The position numbers were made by a program, and so were the translations under genes. Below, piece by piece: positions 27,959 to 35,779 of a stretch of DNA of 64,000 nt. Every line of letters begins with the position of its first letter. The stretch's first letter is position 1. The notes below the pieces were generated by a model that did no database searches, was not told where the DNA came from, and saw only the letters and a program-made list of their open reading frames with translations. This DNA comes from Sphaerisporangium sp040683095 (GTDB taxonomy: Bacteria > Actinomycetota > Actinomycetes > Streptosporangiales > Streptosporangiaceae): assembly GCF_040683095.1 (NCBI RefSeq), contig NZ_JBFBCI010000007.1, forward strand, positions 62,001-126,000, read 5' to 3'.

Positions 27959-30900
27959 GTGCTGGTCGTCCACGGGGCGTGGATCGGCGGCGTGCCCGCG
28001 CTGTGGGCCGAGGACACCTCCGCGCACGCGGCCACGACGGGCCGATCCCGCGCCCGGCCCCACCCGCACCCCTTCGCCGCGCCCGCCGAAGTCCTCGCCG
28101 CCGCGCTCGGCGAGCTCGCCGCCCGCGCCACGCCCCTCCAGGCCACGCTCCTGCTGCCCGGCTCGGCCAGGGCCCCGCTGCCCTCGCCGGAATCCGGGCT
28201 GGACGGCGCCGCCCGAGCGCCCCGCATCGCCCCGTGGCGCGTCCCGGCCCTGGCCCTGCCCCCCGGCGACGCGCTCGTCCTGCTCGAGAACCTCTCGTCA
28301 CCGGCACCCGGCGAACCGGGCGCGCCCGAATGGGGGCCGGGCGCCTCACTGCGCTACCTCGCCGTCGTCGCCGAGCACGCGACCGCGCTCGTCCGGCGCG
28401 GACGCGTGCTGCCCCAGCTCGCCGCCGAGGACGGCGTCCACGCCGCCCGCTGGGTCCCGGTCATCACCGGCGCCGACGCCACCGCCTTCCGCGAACTGGC
28501 CGCCGCCATGCCCCCGGTCTGCCGCTCCGCCGCCGAGCCTCCCCCGGCCGACGAGAAGCGCTCCGCCGCCGAGGAACGTCCCACGGCCGCCGGCGGCGCC
28601 GTCCAGGAGCGCCCCGCCTCGCACGTGCTCCGTGAGGCGCTGACCGCCCTGGCCGACGCCGCCACCCGCCGTTCGCTGCCCGACCGCCTGCTGCGCGGAA
28701 ACCGTCCCGGCCCGAGAAGCCCCCTCGCCGAACGGTGGCTGTTCGCCCTCACCGGCGAGGACACCGCGCTGCCCGGCGCCCCCGCGGACGAGGCCGACAC
28801 GCTCGGCGGGGCGCTGCGCGACTGGCTGCACGCCGCCCACCAGCTCGAAGGCCCCATCCGCGTCTGCTTCCGCCTCGGCGAGCCCGAGGGCGACGCCGAC
28901 ACCTGGGAGCTGGAGTTCGCCCTCCAGTCGGTGGACGACCCGAGCCTGTACGTCCCCGCGTCGCTGCTGTGGGACAGCGAGCGCGTCCCCGGCCTGCCCC
29001 GCCGCCCCGACGAGACGCTGCTGGCCGGGCTCGGCCGCGCCGTGCGGCTCTGCCCCGAACTGCACACGGCCCTGCGCTCCCCGCGCCCGTCCGGCATGGT
29101 GGTGGACACCGCCTGGGCGTTCGGCTTCCTGCGCCGCTCCGCGCCCCTGCTCCAGGCCGCCGGGTACGGCGTGCGCCTGCCCGCCTGGGCCGGGCGCAAG
29201 GCCCTCGGCCTCAAGCTCACCACCCGCTCCCGCACGTCCACGCGGACGCGCGCGGTGGCCGGCCAGGGGTTCGGCCTGGACGAGCTGGTGGACTTCCGGG
29301 TCGACCTTGCCGTCGGCGACCACACGATCGGCGAGGAGGAGCTGGAAGAGCTCGCCCGGCTGAAGGTGCCCCTCGTGCGCGTGCGCGGCCAGTGGGTCGA
29401 GCTGGACGACCGCCAGCTCAAGGCCGCGCTGTCGGTGATGGAGCGGCGCCGCGCGGGCGAGATGACCGTCGCCGAGGTGATCCAGGAGGTCGTCACCGGT
29501 GGCGACGAGGAACTGCCGCTGGTCGGCGTGGACGCGGACGGCCCCCTGGGCGACCTGCTCAGCGGCGAGGCCGACCGCCGCCTCACCACGGTCGAGACCC
29601 CCGCGACGTTCAACGGAGCCCTGCGCCCGTACCAGCAACGCGGCCTGTCCTGGCTGAGCTTCCTCTCCCGAATAGGCCTCGGCGGCATCCTCGCCGACGA
29701 CATGGGATTGGGCAAAACCATCCAAATCCTGTCACTTCTGCTGGACGAGAGTGGCGGGGGGGCGGTGGCGCCCACGTTGTTGGTCTGCCCGATGTCGTTG
29801 CTGGGCAACTGGCAGAAGGAGGCGGCGCGGTTCGCGCCCTCGCTGCGGGTGTACGTGCACCACGGCGGGACGCGCAAGCGGGAGGACGAGCTGGAGGCGG
29901 CCGTGCGGGAGGCCGACCTGGTGGTCACGACGTACGGGACCGCCCTGCGGGACGCCGAGGTGCTCAGGGGGTTCGCGTGGGGACGGGTCGTGTGCGACGA
30001 GGCGCAGGCGATCAAGAACAGCGGGGCGCGGCAGGCGCAGGCCGTCCGGTCGATTCCGGCACGCACGCGGCTGGCGCTGACCGGCACCCCGGTCGAGAAC
30101 CACCTCGCCGAGCTGTGGTCGATCATGGAGTTCTGCAACCCCGGGCTGCTCGGGCCGGCCAAGCGCTTCCGCGACCGCTACCAGGAGCCGATCGAGGCGC
30201 GCGGCGACGAGCAGGCCGCGCGGGCGCTGAAGCGGGCCACGCAGCCGTTCGTCCTGCGCCGCCTGAAGACGGACAAAACGATCATCTCCGATCTTCCCGA
30301 CAAGCTTGAGATGAAGGTGTGGTGCACGCTCACACCGGAGCAGGCCAGCCTCTACCAGGCCGTCGTGAACGACATGATGACCAAGATCGACCAGAGCGAT
30401 GGCATCGAGCGGCGCGGCAACGTCCTCGCGACCATGACCAGACTGAAGCAGGTCTGCAACCACCCCGTCCACCTGCTCAAGGACGGCTCGCGGCTGGCCG
30501 GCCGCTCGGGGAAGCTCGCCCGGCTGGAGGAACTGGCCGAGGAGATCGTCGAGGAGGGGGACAAGGCGCTGGTCTTCACCCAGTACGCCGAGTTCGGCTC
30601 CCTGCTCCAGCCCTACCTCGCCGCGCACCTCGACCGTCCCGTGCTGTGGCTGCACGGCGGGCTGCCCAAGAAGAAGCGGGACGAGCTCGTCGAGCGCTTC
30701 CAGGACGACGACGAGCCGATGATCTTCCTGCTGTCGCTCAAGGCGGCGGGCACCGGCCTCAACCTCACCGCCGCCAACCATGTCGTCCACGTGGACCGCT
30801 GGTGGAACCCGGCCGTGGAGGACCAGGCCACCGACCGGGCGTTCCGCATCGGCCAGACCAGGAACGTCCAGGTCAGGAAGTTCATCTGCGCCGGGACGCT

Positions 30901-31042
30901 GGAGGAGCGCATCGACGAGATGATCGAGCGCAAGAAGGCGCTGGCCGAGAGCGTCGTCGGGGCCGGTGAGGACTGGATCGCCGACCTGACGACCGAGCAG
31001 TTGCGCGAGCTGTTCCGCCTCGGCCCCGAGGCGGTGAGCTGA
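27959..31042 (+). CDS. SNF2-family DEAD/DEAH helicase
   Basis: 1027-residue Swi2/Snf2 ATPase that would translocate on double-stranded DNA. An N-terminal 450-residue region of the bacterial SNF2-associated type precedes the motor: LADDMGLGKTIQILSLLLDE (Walker A, about residue 577), CDEAQAIKN (DEAQ box, about 679), LTGTPVENHLAELWSI, then helicase C with KALVFTQYAEF and WWNPAVEDQATDRAFRIGQ. GTG 27959 gives MLVVHGAW, a usual start. The SWIM zinc-finger gene follows 32 bp later, a recurrent bacterial pairing. Possible roles are repair, chromosome remodelling or defence. Confidence 0.9.
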   Translation: MLVVHGAWIGGVPALWAEDTSAHAATTGRSRARPHPHPFAAPAEVLAAALGELAARATPLQATLLLPGSARAPLPSPESGLDGAARAPRIAPWRVPALALPPGDALVLLENLSSPAPGEPGAPEWGPGASLRYLAVVAEHATALVRRGRVLPQLAAEDGVHAARWVPVITGADATAFRELAAAMPPVCRSAAEPPPADEKRSAAEERPTAAGGAVQERPASHVLREALTALADAATRRSLPDRLLRGNRPGPRSPLAERWLFALTGEDTALPGAPADEADTLGGALRDWLHAAHQLEGPIRVCFRLGEPEGDADTWELEFALQSVDDPSLYVPASLLWDSERVPGLPRRPDETLLAGLGRAVRLCPELHTALRSPRPSGMVVDTAWAFGFLRRSAPLLQAAGYGVRLPAWAGRKALGLKLTTRSRTSTRTRAVAGQGFGLDELVDFRVDLAVGDHTIGEEELEELARLKVPLVRVRGQWVELDDRQLKAALSVMERRRAGEMTVAEVIQEVVTGGDEELPLVGVDADGPLGDLLSGEADRRLTTVETPATFNGALRPYQQRGLSWLSFLSRIGLGGILADDMGLGKTIQILSLLLDESGGGAVAPTLLVCPMSLLGNWQKEAARFAPSLRVYVHHGGTRKREDELEAAVREADLVVTTYGTALRDAEVLRGFAWGRVVCDEAQAIKNSGARQAQAVRSIPARTRLALTGTPVENHLAELWSIMEFCNPGLLGPAKRFRDRYQEPIEARGDEQAARALKRATQPFVLRRLKTDKTIISDLPDKLEMKVWCTLTPEQASLYQAVVNDMMTKIDQSDGIERRGNVLATMTRLKQVCNHPVHLLKDGSRLAGRSGKLARLEELAEEIVEEGDKALVFTQYAEFGSLLQPYLAAHLDRPVLWLHGGLPKKKRDELVERFQDDDEPMIFLLSLKAAGTGLNLTAANHVVHVDRWWNPAVEDQATDRAFRIGQTRNVQVRKFICAGTLEERIDEMIERKKALAESVVGAGEDWIADLTTEQLRELFRLGPEAVS

Positions 31043-31074
31043 CATGCGCTCCCGATGTGAGGAGGTGGGCTGAG

Positions 31075-31911
31075 ATGCCGGTCGGCAAGGGTGGATGGTT
31101 CGAGGCGTCGGCGCCGATCCGCGTCGAGGGCGGCATCCAGGCGCGGGCCAAGCGGGGGTCCATCGGCGAGCAGTGGTGGTCGCGCAGGTTCGTGGACATC
31201 CTGGAGCGCGTCTGCGACTCCGGCCGTCTCGCCCGGGGACGCTCGTACGCCAGGAAGGGGCAGGTCCTGGAGATCGGCCTCGCGCCGGGTGTGGTGACGG
31301 CCACCGTGCAGGGGTCGCGGGCCGCCCCATACCACCTGTCCGTCAGGATCGCCGCGTACGGCGAGGGGGACTGGGCGGGAATCCAGGACGCGCTCGCCGG
31401 GGAGGCGATCTACCGCGCCAAGCTGCTCGCCGGGGAGATGCCGCTCGAGATCGTCGAGGTGTTCGACGGCCTCGGCCTGCCGCTGTTCCCGTCCGAGCTG
31501 GACATGGAGTGCTCCTGCCCCGACTGGGGCCTGCCGTGCAAGCACATCTCGGCCGTGCTGTACCTGCTGGCCGAGTCCTTCGACCAGGACCCGTTCCTGG
31601 TGCTGGCCTGGCGCGGGCGTGCCAAGGAGGACCTGCTGGACGCCCTGCGCGGCACCGCCGCCGCCGACGACGAGCCCGCCGACCCGCTGCACGTGGACGA
31701 CGTGCCCTTCGCCGACCGGCTGGCCGACTTCTACGAGCCCTCCGCCCCGCCCGCCCGTCTGCGTCCCCGGCCCGCGCCGTCGTCCGCGCCCCCGGAGCTG
31801 CTGCTGCGTGCGCTGGAGCCGCCGCCGATCAAAGTGCGCCACATCCCCTTGGCGGACATCCTGCGCCCCGCCTACCGCGAACTCGGCGCCTCCTCCGAGG
31901 ACCGCCCGTAG
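31075..31911 (+). CDS. SWIM zinc-finger protein
   Basis: 278 residues. The SWIM finger is ECSCPDWGLPCKHISAVLYL (Cys-x-Cys ... Cys-x-His, about residues 140-160), a DNA- or protein-binding module common next to SNF2 helicases in prokaryotes. The C-terminus is Pro/Arg-rich. ATG 31075 follows GGAGGT; a GTG at 31057 lies before that site. It is predicted to be a cofactor of the upstream SNF2 enzyme. It ends convergent with the VIT/VWA gene. Confidence 0.88.
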   Translation: MPVGKGGWFEASAPIRVEGGIQARAKRGSIGEQWWSRRFVDILERVCDSGRLARGRSYARKGQVLEIGLAPGVVTATVQGSRAAPYHLSVRIAAYGEGDWAGIQDALAGEAIYRAKLLAGEMPLEIVEVFDGLGLPLFPSELDMECSCPDWGLPCKHISAVLYLLAESFDQDPFLVLAWRGRAKEDLLDALRGTAAADDEPADPLHVDDVPFADRLADFYEPSAPPARLRPRPAPSSAPPELLLRALEPPPIKVRHIPLADILRPAYRELGASSEDRP

Positions 31912-31940
31912 AAGGGCCGCTCCTCAGGGGAGGCGGTAGC

Positions 31941-34388
31941 CTACGAGCGCTTCCAGAAGGAGGGGCGTGAGGCGCGTCCGTGTCCGCCCGGCTCACCAGG
32001 TGCGGCGTCGCCGCCGGTCAGTTCGGTGAGGACGGTGATGGCGCGCCGCCACAGCTCGTCCACGTCCGCGCCGGGCGTCGTCTCGGCGGCCGTGAGGTCG
32101 GCGGCCAGGGACGCGAGGCGCTCCTCTCCGCCCAGGTAGGTCACCAGCGCCGACAGGCGGCTGCCGAGGTCGGCCAGGTAGCGCAGGCGCTCGGGCGCGG
32201 GCAGCGGCGACGCCGCGCGCAGCCGGGCGAGCTCCTCGGCGAGCTGCGGCCGCACGGTGTCCGGCGAGAGCCGGATCGGCGGGGGCGGGGCCATCTTGGG
32301 GCTCGGCGCCCGGAAGAACGAGCGCCCGCGCCCGGCGGCCGGCCGCGGGGCCGCCTTCGGCGCCGGGGGAGCTCCGGCGACCACGTCCGGCGCCGCGCCG
32401 CCGAATGCCGGGGCGGCGCCCGGCGGCGTCAGGGTCTCGGACTCGGCGTTGAAGATCGCCGGGGCAGCGGCGGTGAACGCCACCGGCATCGACGCCGACA
32501 TCGGCATGGCCGGGGCCGGCATGTCCCAGCCGCTCGGCATCTCCACCGGCTGGACGACGCGGTGCCGCGGCCCGCCGTCCGCGACCACCCGCGTGTCGAC
32601 GGCGACGAACGCCGTGAACCTGCACAGAACGCCGTGCCGTAGCGAGGTGGCGACGATCTCGCGCTCCAGTTCGTGCTCGCCGGTCGCGTACCGGTCCTCC
32701 AGGCGGCGCAGGTGCGCGCGGGCCCAGATCGCCCGCGGGGCCTCGCCCTCGGCGGGCGTCCCGGTCAGGCGCCGCTCCCAGGGGCCGCCGTCGACGGCCG
32801 TCCCGTGGACGGTGATCGCGCCGCTGGCGGGGCCGCGGAAACGCCCGGAGACGGTGAGCGGCACCCCGGAGTAGAGCGAACCGAGGTGGGTCACCGTGCC
32901 GGGGAGCACGTCGAGGCCGTCCGGCTTGAGCGAAAGGCCGGTGACCAGCGGGGAGCCGATCCTGCGGTGGATGTGCTCCATCGCCTCGTCCAGCCGGTCC
33001 TCCGACTCCACGAGCTCGCAGCGGCCCGCGCCGAGTCCGGCCAGCCTGCCGAGGAACCCGGCGTTGACGGCCCGGTCGACGCCGACGGTGTGGACCCGCA
33101 CGGCCGAGAGCCGCGCGCCGAGGCGTTCGAGGATCTGGTCCTCGTTGCCGACCTGCCCGTCGGTGACCAGCACGAGGACGCGCTCGCGCGAGGAGTCCCC
33201 CAGCAGGCCGAGCCCCTGCTCCAGCGGCTCCAGGATCTCGGTGCCGCCGCGGGCCTCCAGCCGCGCGAGGTGCTCGACGGCGCGGTAGCGGTTGCGGTCG
33301 GACGCCGGGACGAGCCCCGCGTCCAGCCGGTCGGGGTGCTCCACCACCGAGTCGAACGACAGGACGGCGAACCGGTCGGCGGAGGTCAGCGTGTCGACGA
33401 TGCGCGCGGCCGCACGCCGGGCGGCGACCATCTTCCACCCGGCCATGCTGCCCGAGCGGTCCAGCAGCAACACCACGTCCCTCGGCCGGCGCGCGTCCCG
33501 GCCGTCGTCGTCCGGGGGCAGGACGGTGAGGGTGAAGGTGCCGTCGCCGTCGGTCGTGTCCCGCTCGCCGTCGCCGGTGGCCCGGTCGGGGACGAGGGCC
33601 AGCGCGCCGGAGGCGTCGAACTCCAGTCGCAGCACGAAGTCCCGGTCCAGGCGCTCTCCAGGCCGGAGGCTCACGGTGTCGTCGTCGCGGGTCACCACAT
33701 GCAGGCTGGAACGCATCTCGCGCAGGTCCAGCCCGGCGGGGTCCACGCGGGCCGTCAGCGACAGGCGCACGGGGTTCGGGAAGCCGGGCAGCAGCACCGG
33801 CGGGCTGATCCGCGAGGCGTCCGGGACGGCGTCGGTGTCGGGCGCCACGCCGTCGCCCGCCGCGCGCTCGTCCAGCGGCGTGCCCGGGATGTACCGGGGG
33901 GCGACCACGAGGGGGAAGCGGAACGTCGCGGCGCCGTCCTCGTACGGCAGCGGCTGGCTGAGCGCCAGGCGCACGGTCACGTGCTCGCCCGGCAGGATGT
34001 TGCCGACCCGGATGGTGAAGACGTCGGGACGGTCCTCCTCGGCGATGGCGGCCCTGCGGCCCTCGGCCAGGGCGCGGTCGTAGTCCTGACGGGCCTCGCC
34101 GCGCTCCTTGAGCACGCCCTCGACCACGCGGCCGTCGGCCTCCATGCGGAAGGACGTCACCGCGGCGCGGTCGGGCAGCGGGAAGACGTACGTCGCCTCC
34201 AGCGGCACGTCGAAGGGGTTGCGGAACACCTGGGCCACGCGGACGCCGGAGGTCAGGCCGGTGATCAGCGCCTCCACCTCGACGCTCTCCAGCGGCAGGT
34301 TGCCCCGTTCGGTGCGCAGCGCGCCCAGCCCCGCGTCGGGCGTCGGCGCGTACTCACCGGGCTTCAACGAGGTGATCTGAACAGTCAT
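31941..34388 (-). CDS. VIT and VWA domain protein
   Basis: 815 residues. The N-terminal VIT domain (about residues 1-135, with QVFRNPFDVPLEATYVFPLP) and a VWA domain with a MIDAS motif (LLLDRSGSMAGWKM near residue 300; VLVTDGQVGNE) resemble inter-alpha-trypsin-inhibitor heavy-chain-like proteins. The C-terminal 250 residues are Ala/Pro-rich with a helical end. No signal peptide is seen, so it is probably cytoplasmic. ATG 34388 overlaps the merR stop (ATGA). It is likely a metal-dependent protein scaffold; partners unknown. Confidence 0.88.
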   Translation of the reverse strand: MTVQITSLKPGEYAPTPDAGLGALRTERGNLPLESVEVEALITGLTSGVRVAQVFRNPFDVPLEATYVFPLPDRAAVTSFRMEADGRVVEGVLKERGEARQDYDRALAEGRRAAIAEEDRPDVFTIRVGNILPGEHVTVRLALSQPLPYEDGAATFRFPLVVAPRYIPGTPLDERAAGDGVAPDTDAVPDASRISPPVLLPGFPNPVRLSLTARVDPAGLDLREMRSSLHVVTRDDDTVSLRPGERLDRDFVLRLEFDASGALALVPDRATGDGERDTTDGDGTFTLTVLPPDDDGRDARRPRDVVLLLDRSGSMAGWKMVAARRAAARIVDTLTSADRFAVLSFDSVVEHPDRLDAGLVPASDRNRYRAVEHLARLEARGGTEILEPLEQGLGLLGDSSRERVLVLVTDGQVGNEDQILERLGARLSAVRVHTVGVDRAVNAGFLGRLAGLGAGRCELVESEDRLDEAMEHIHRRIGSPLVTGLSLKPDGLDVLPGTVTHLGSLYSGVPLTVSGRFRGPASGAITVHGTAVDGGPWERRLTGTPAEGEAPRAIWARAHLRRLEDRYATGEHELEREIVATSLRHGVLCRFTAFVAVDTRVVADGGPRHRVVQPVEMPSGWDMPAPAMPMSASMPVAFTAAAPAIFNAESETLTPPGAAPAFGGAAPDVVAGAPPAPKAAPRPAAGRGRSFFRAPSPKMAPPPPIRLSPDTVRPQLAEELARLRAASPLPAPERLRYLADLGSRLSALVTYLGGEERLASLAADLTAAETTPGADVDELWRRAITVLTELTGGDAAPGEPGGHGRASRPSFWKRS

Positions 34389-35179
34389 GGGTGCATCCCT
34401 TCGGACGGGCCGGACAGGTGGCGCTCATTGAGGACGGACAGCAGGGGGGCGGCGGCCTCGCGCAGCGCGGCGATGTCGCCGGGGGAGGGCGCGCGGCCGT
34501 CGAGCAGCAGCGTGATCCCGGGGGCCAGCCGCACGCCGTGCACGAGCCCGTCGGCGTGCGGGAGGACCCCGTCTGCGGGGGCCGCGGCGGCGGACGGGAC
34601 CGGGAACGGCGGCGCGGACGGCGTGGAGGTGGCCGTGAACGGGTCGGCCTCGGACGGTGTGACGGCGGACGGTGTGACGACGGGCCGGGCCGTGACGGGT
34701 GGGGCGGTGACGGGGGCGGGGGAGGGTGCGGCGGGCGGGGCCGGGTGCTGGGCCCAGAAGCGCGGCCGGGGCGGTGCGGGTGGCGGTGCGGGTGGCGGTG
34801 CGGGTGGCGCTGTGGGATCGGTCACAGCGGCGCCGTCCGTGTGATCGGGGTGGTCAGGCGCATCGGGGACGGGGAGCCGGGCGATCGCCTCCAGGGCGCC
34901 GTCGGTCGCGCCGGTCAGCTCGGCCTGGATGTCGGCGATGGACAGCCCATCGGCCTGGCGGCGCTTGACGGCGACGAGCTGGAGCAGGTGACGCCTGCCG
35001 TACAGGGCGACCCTGCCCCGGCGGGTCAGCGGCGGGTCGAGCAGGCCGATGGTCGTGTACCAGCGGATGAGCCGTTCGTTGGGCACGTCGCGGACCCGGC
35101 CGTTGGGGCGCGGCGCGGCGGGGCCCAGCGTGTCCGCCGCCCGCTCCGCCAGCTCTCCGATGGTCCAGGTGTCACTCAT
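34385..35179 (-). CDS. MerR-family regulator with long Pro/Ala tail
   Basis: 264 residues. N-terminal winged helix (WTIGELAERA, RLIRWYTTIGLLDPP, YGRRHLLQLVAVKRRQADG) then a disordered Ala/Pro middle (about residues 110-190) encoded partly by 12-bp repeats, and a short conserved end (LVHGVRLAPGITLLLDG). No cysteine pattern for metal sensing. ATG 35179 is preferred over the TTG at 35200 because a promoter with -10 CACTAT lies 6 nt before it. Coupled to the VIT/VWA gene by ATGA. Confidence 0.88.
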   Translation of the reverse strand: MSDTWTIGELAERAADTLGPAAPRPNGRVRDVPNERLIRWYTTIGLLDPPLTRRGRVALYGRRHLLQLVAVKRRQADGLSIADIQAELTGATDGALEAIARLPVPDAPDHPDHTDGAAVTDPTAPPAPPPAPPPAPPRPRFWAQHPAPPAAPSPAPVTAPPVTARPVVTPSAVTPSEADPFTATSTPSAPPFPVPSAAAAPADGVLPHADGLVHGVRLAPGITLLLDGRAPSPGDIAALREAAAPLLSVLNERHLSGPSEGMHP

Positions 35180-35215
35180 ACCTTCATAGTGACACTGCAA
35201 TCATTACAGTGTCAA
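35180..35215 (-). promoter_or_regulatory. merR promoter with 25-bp inverted-repeat operator
   Basis: Minus strand: TTGACA -35 (35215-35210), 18-bp spacer, CACTAT -10 (35191-35186), then six bases to ATG. A perfect inverted repeat TGACACTG-N9-CAGTGTCA (35190-35214) lies between and over both boxes, exactly where MerR-type proteins bind. It implies autoregulation and possibly an effect on the divergent dps gene. Confidence 0.7.
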
Positions 35216-35232
35216 CGTTTAGCCCGGGCCGG

Positions 35233-35276
35233 ACCGGTTATGGCGGAAAGAGACACGAGGCCCCGAAACCGGTTAT
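35233..35276 (+). promoter_or_regulatory. Direct repeat ACCGGTTAT upstream of dps
   Basis: ACCGGTTAT occurs at 35233-35241 and 35268-35276, 35 bp apart, the second about 20 bp before the dps start. It could be a regulator site or part of the dps promoter (GGTTAT as -10). Confidence 0.35.
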
Positions 35277-35296
35277 CTCTGAGGAGGAGAACCTCC

Positions 35297-35764
35297 ATGG
35301 CCCACATCACCAGCCCACTTCCCGCCGACAAGCAGAAGATCGTGGGTGAGGCCCTCCACGGCGCGCTCATCGATCTCCTCGACCTCTCGCTCGTGGGCAA
35401 GCAGGCCCACTGGAACCTGATAGGCCGCAACTTCCGGTCGCTGCACCTCCAGCTCGACGAGATCGTCGCCCTGGCCCGCAAGGGCGCCGACGACGCGGCG
35501 GAGCGCGCGGTGGCCGTCGGCGTGAACCCGGACGGGCGCGCTACGACGATCGCCCGCGACACGCACGTCCAGCAGCTCGACTTCGGCTACATAGAGGACG
35601 CCAAGGTCGTCACGGTCTTCACCGAGATACTCGCGGGGATCATCGCCCGCATGCGCGAGCGCATCGAGGTGACCGGGGACGCCGACCTCGTCACCCAGGA
35701 CCTGCTCATCGAGGTCACCGAGGACCTGGAGAAGCAGCACTGGATGATCCAGGCGCAGCGCTGA
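35297..35764 (+). CDS. dps: Dps-family ferritin-like protein
   Basis: 155 residues, four-helix ferritin-like protein that protects DNA and stores iron as a dodecamer. Ferroxidase-type residues are in QAHWNLIGRNFRSLHLQLDE (His, Asp, Glu), with the usual DLLDLSLVGK before and LIEVTEDLEKQHWMIQA at the end. The start follows GAGGAGGAG. It is divergent from merR, with an operator between them, and its end is 15 bp from the end of the KAP NTPase gene. Confidence 0.93.
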   Translation: MAHITSPLPADKQKIVGEALHGALIDLLDLSLVGKQAHWNLIGRNFRSLHLQLDEIVALARKGADDAAERAVAVGVNPDGRATTIARDTHVQQLDFGYIEDAKVVTVFTEILAGIIARMRERIEVTGDADLVTQDLLIEVTEDLEKQHWMIQAQR

Positions 35765-35779
35765 CCCCGCGGGCGGTAC

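Noticed and set aside
31941..34388. Magnesium chelatase or MoxR-partner VWA protein
   Set aside because: The N-terminal VIT domain and absence of a MoxR-type ATPase point to the VIT/VWA family.
32673..34844. A 723-codon plus-strand frame opposite the VIT/VWA and MerR genes
   Set aside because: It reads as low-complexity antisense of two well-recognised genes and has no domain of its own.
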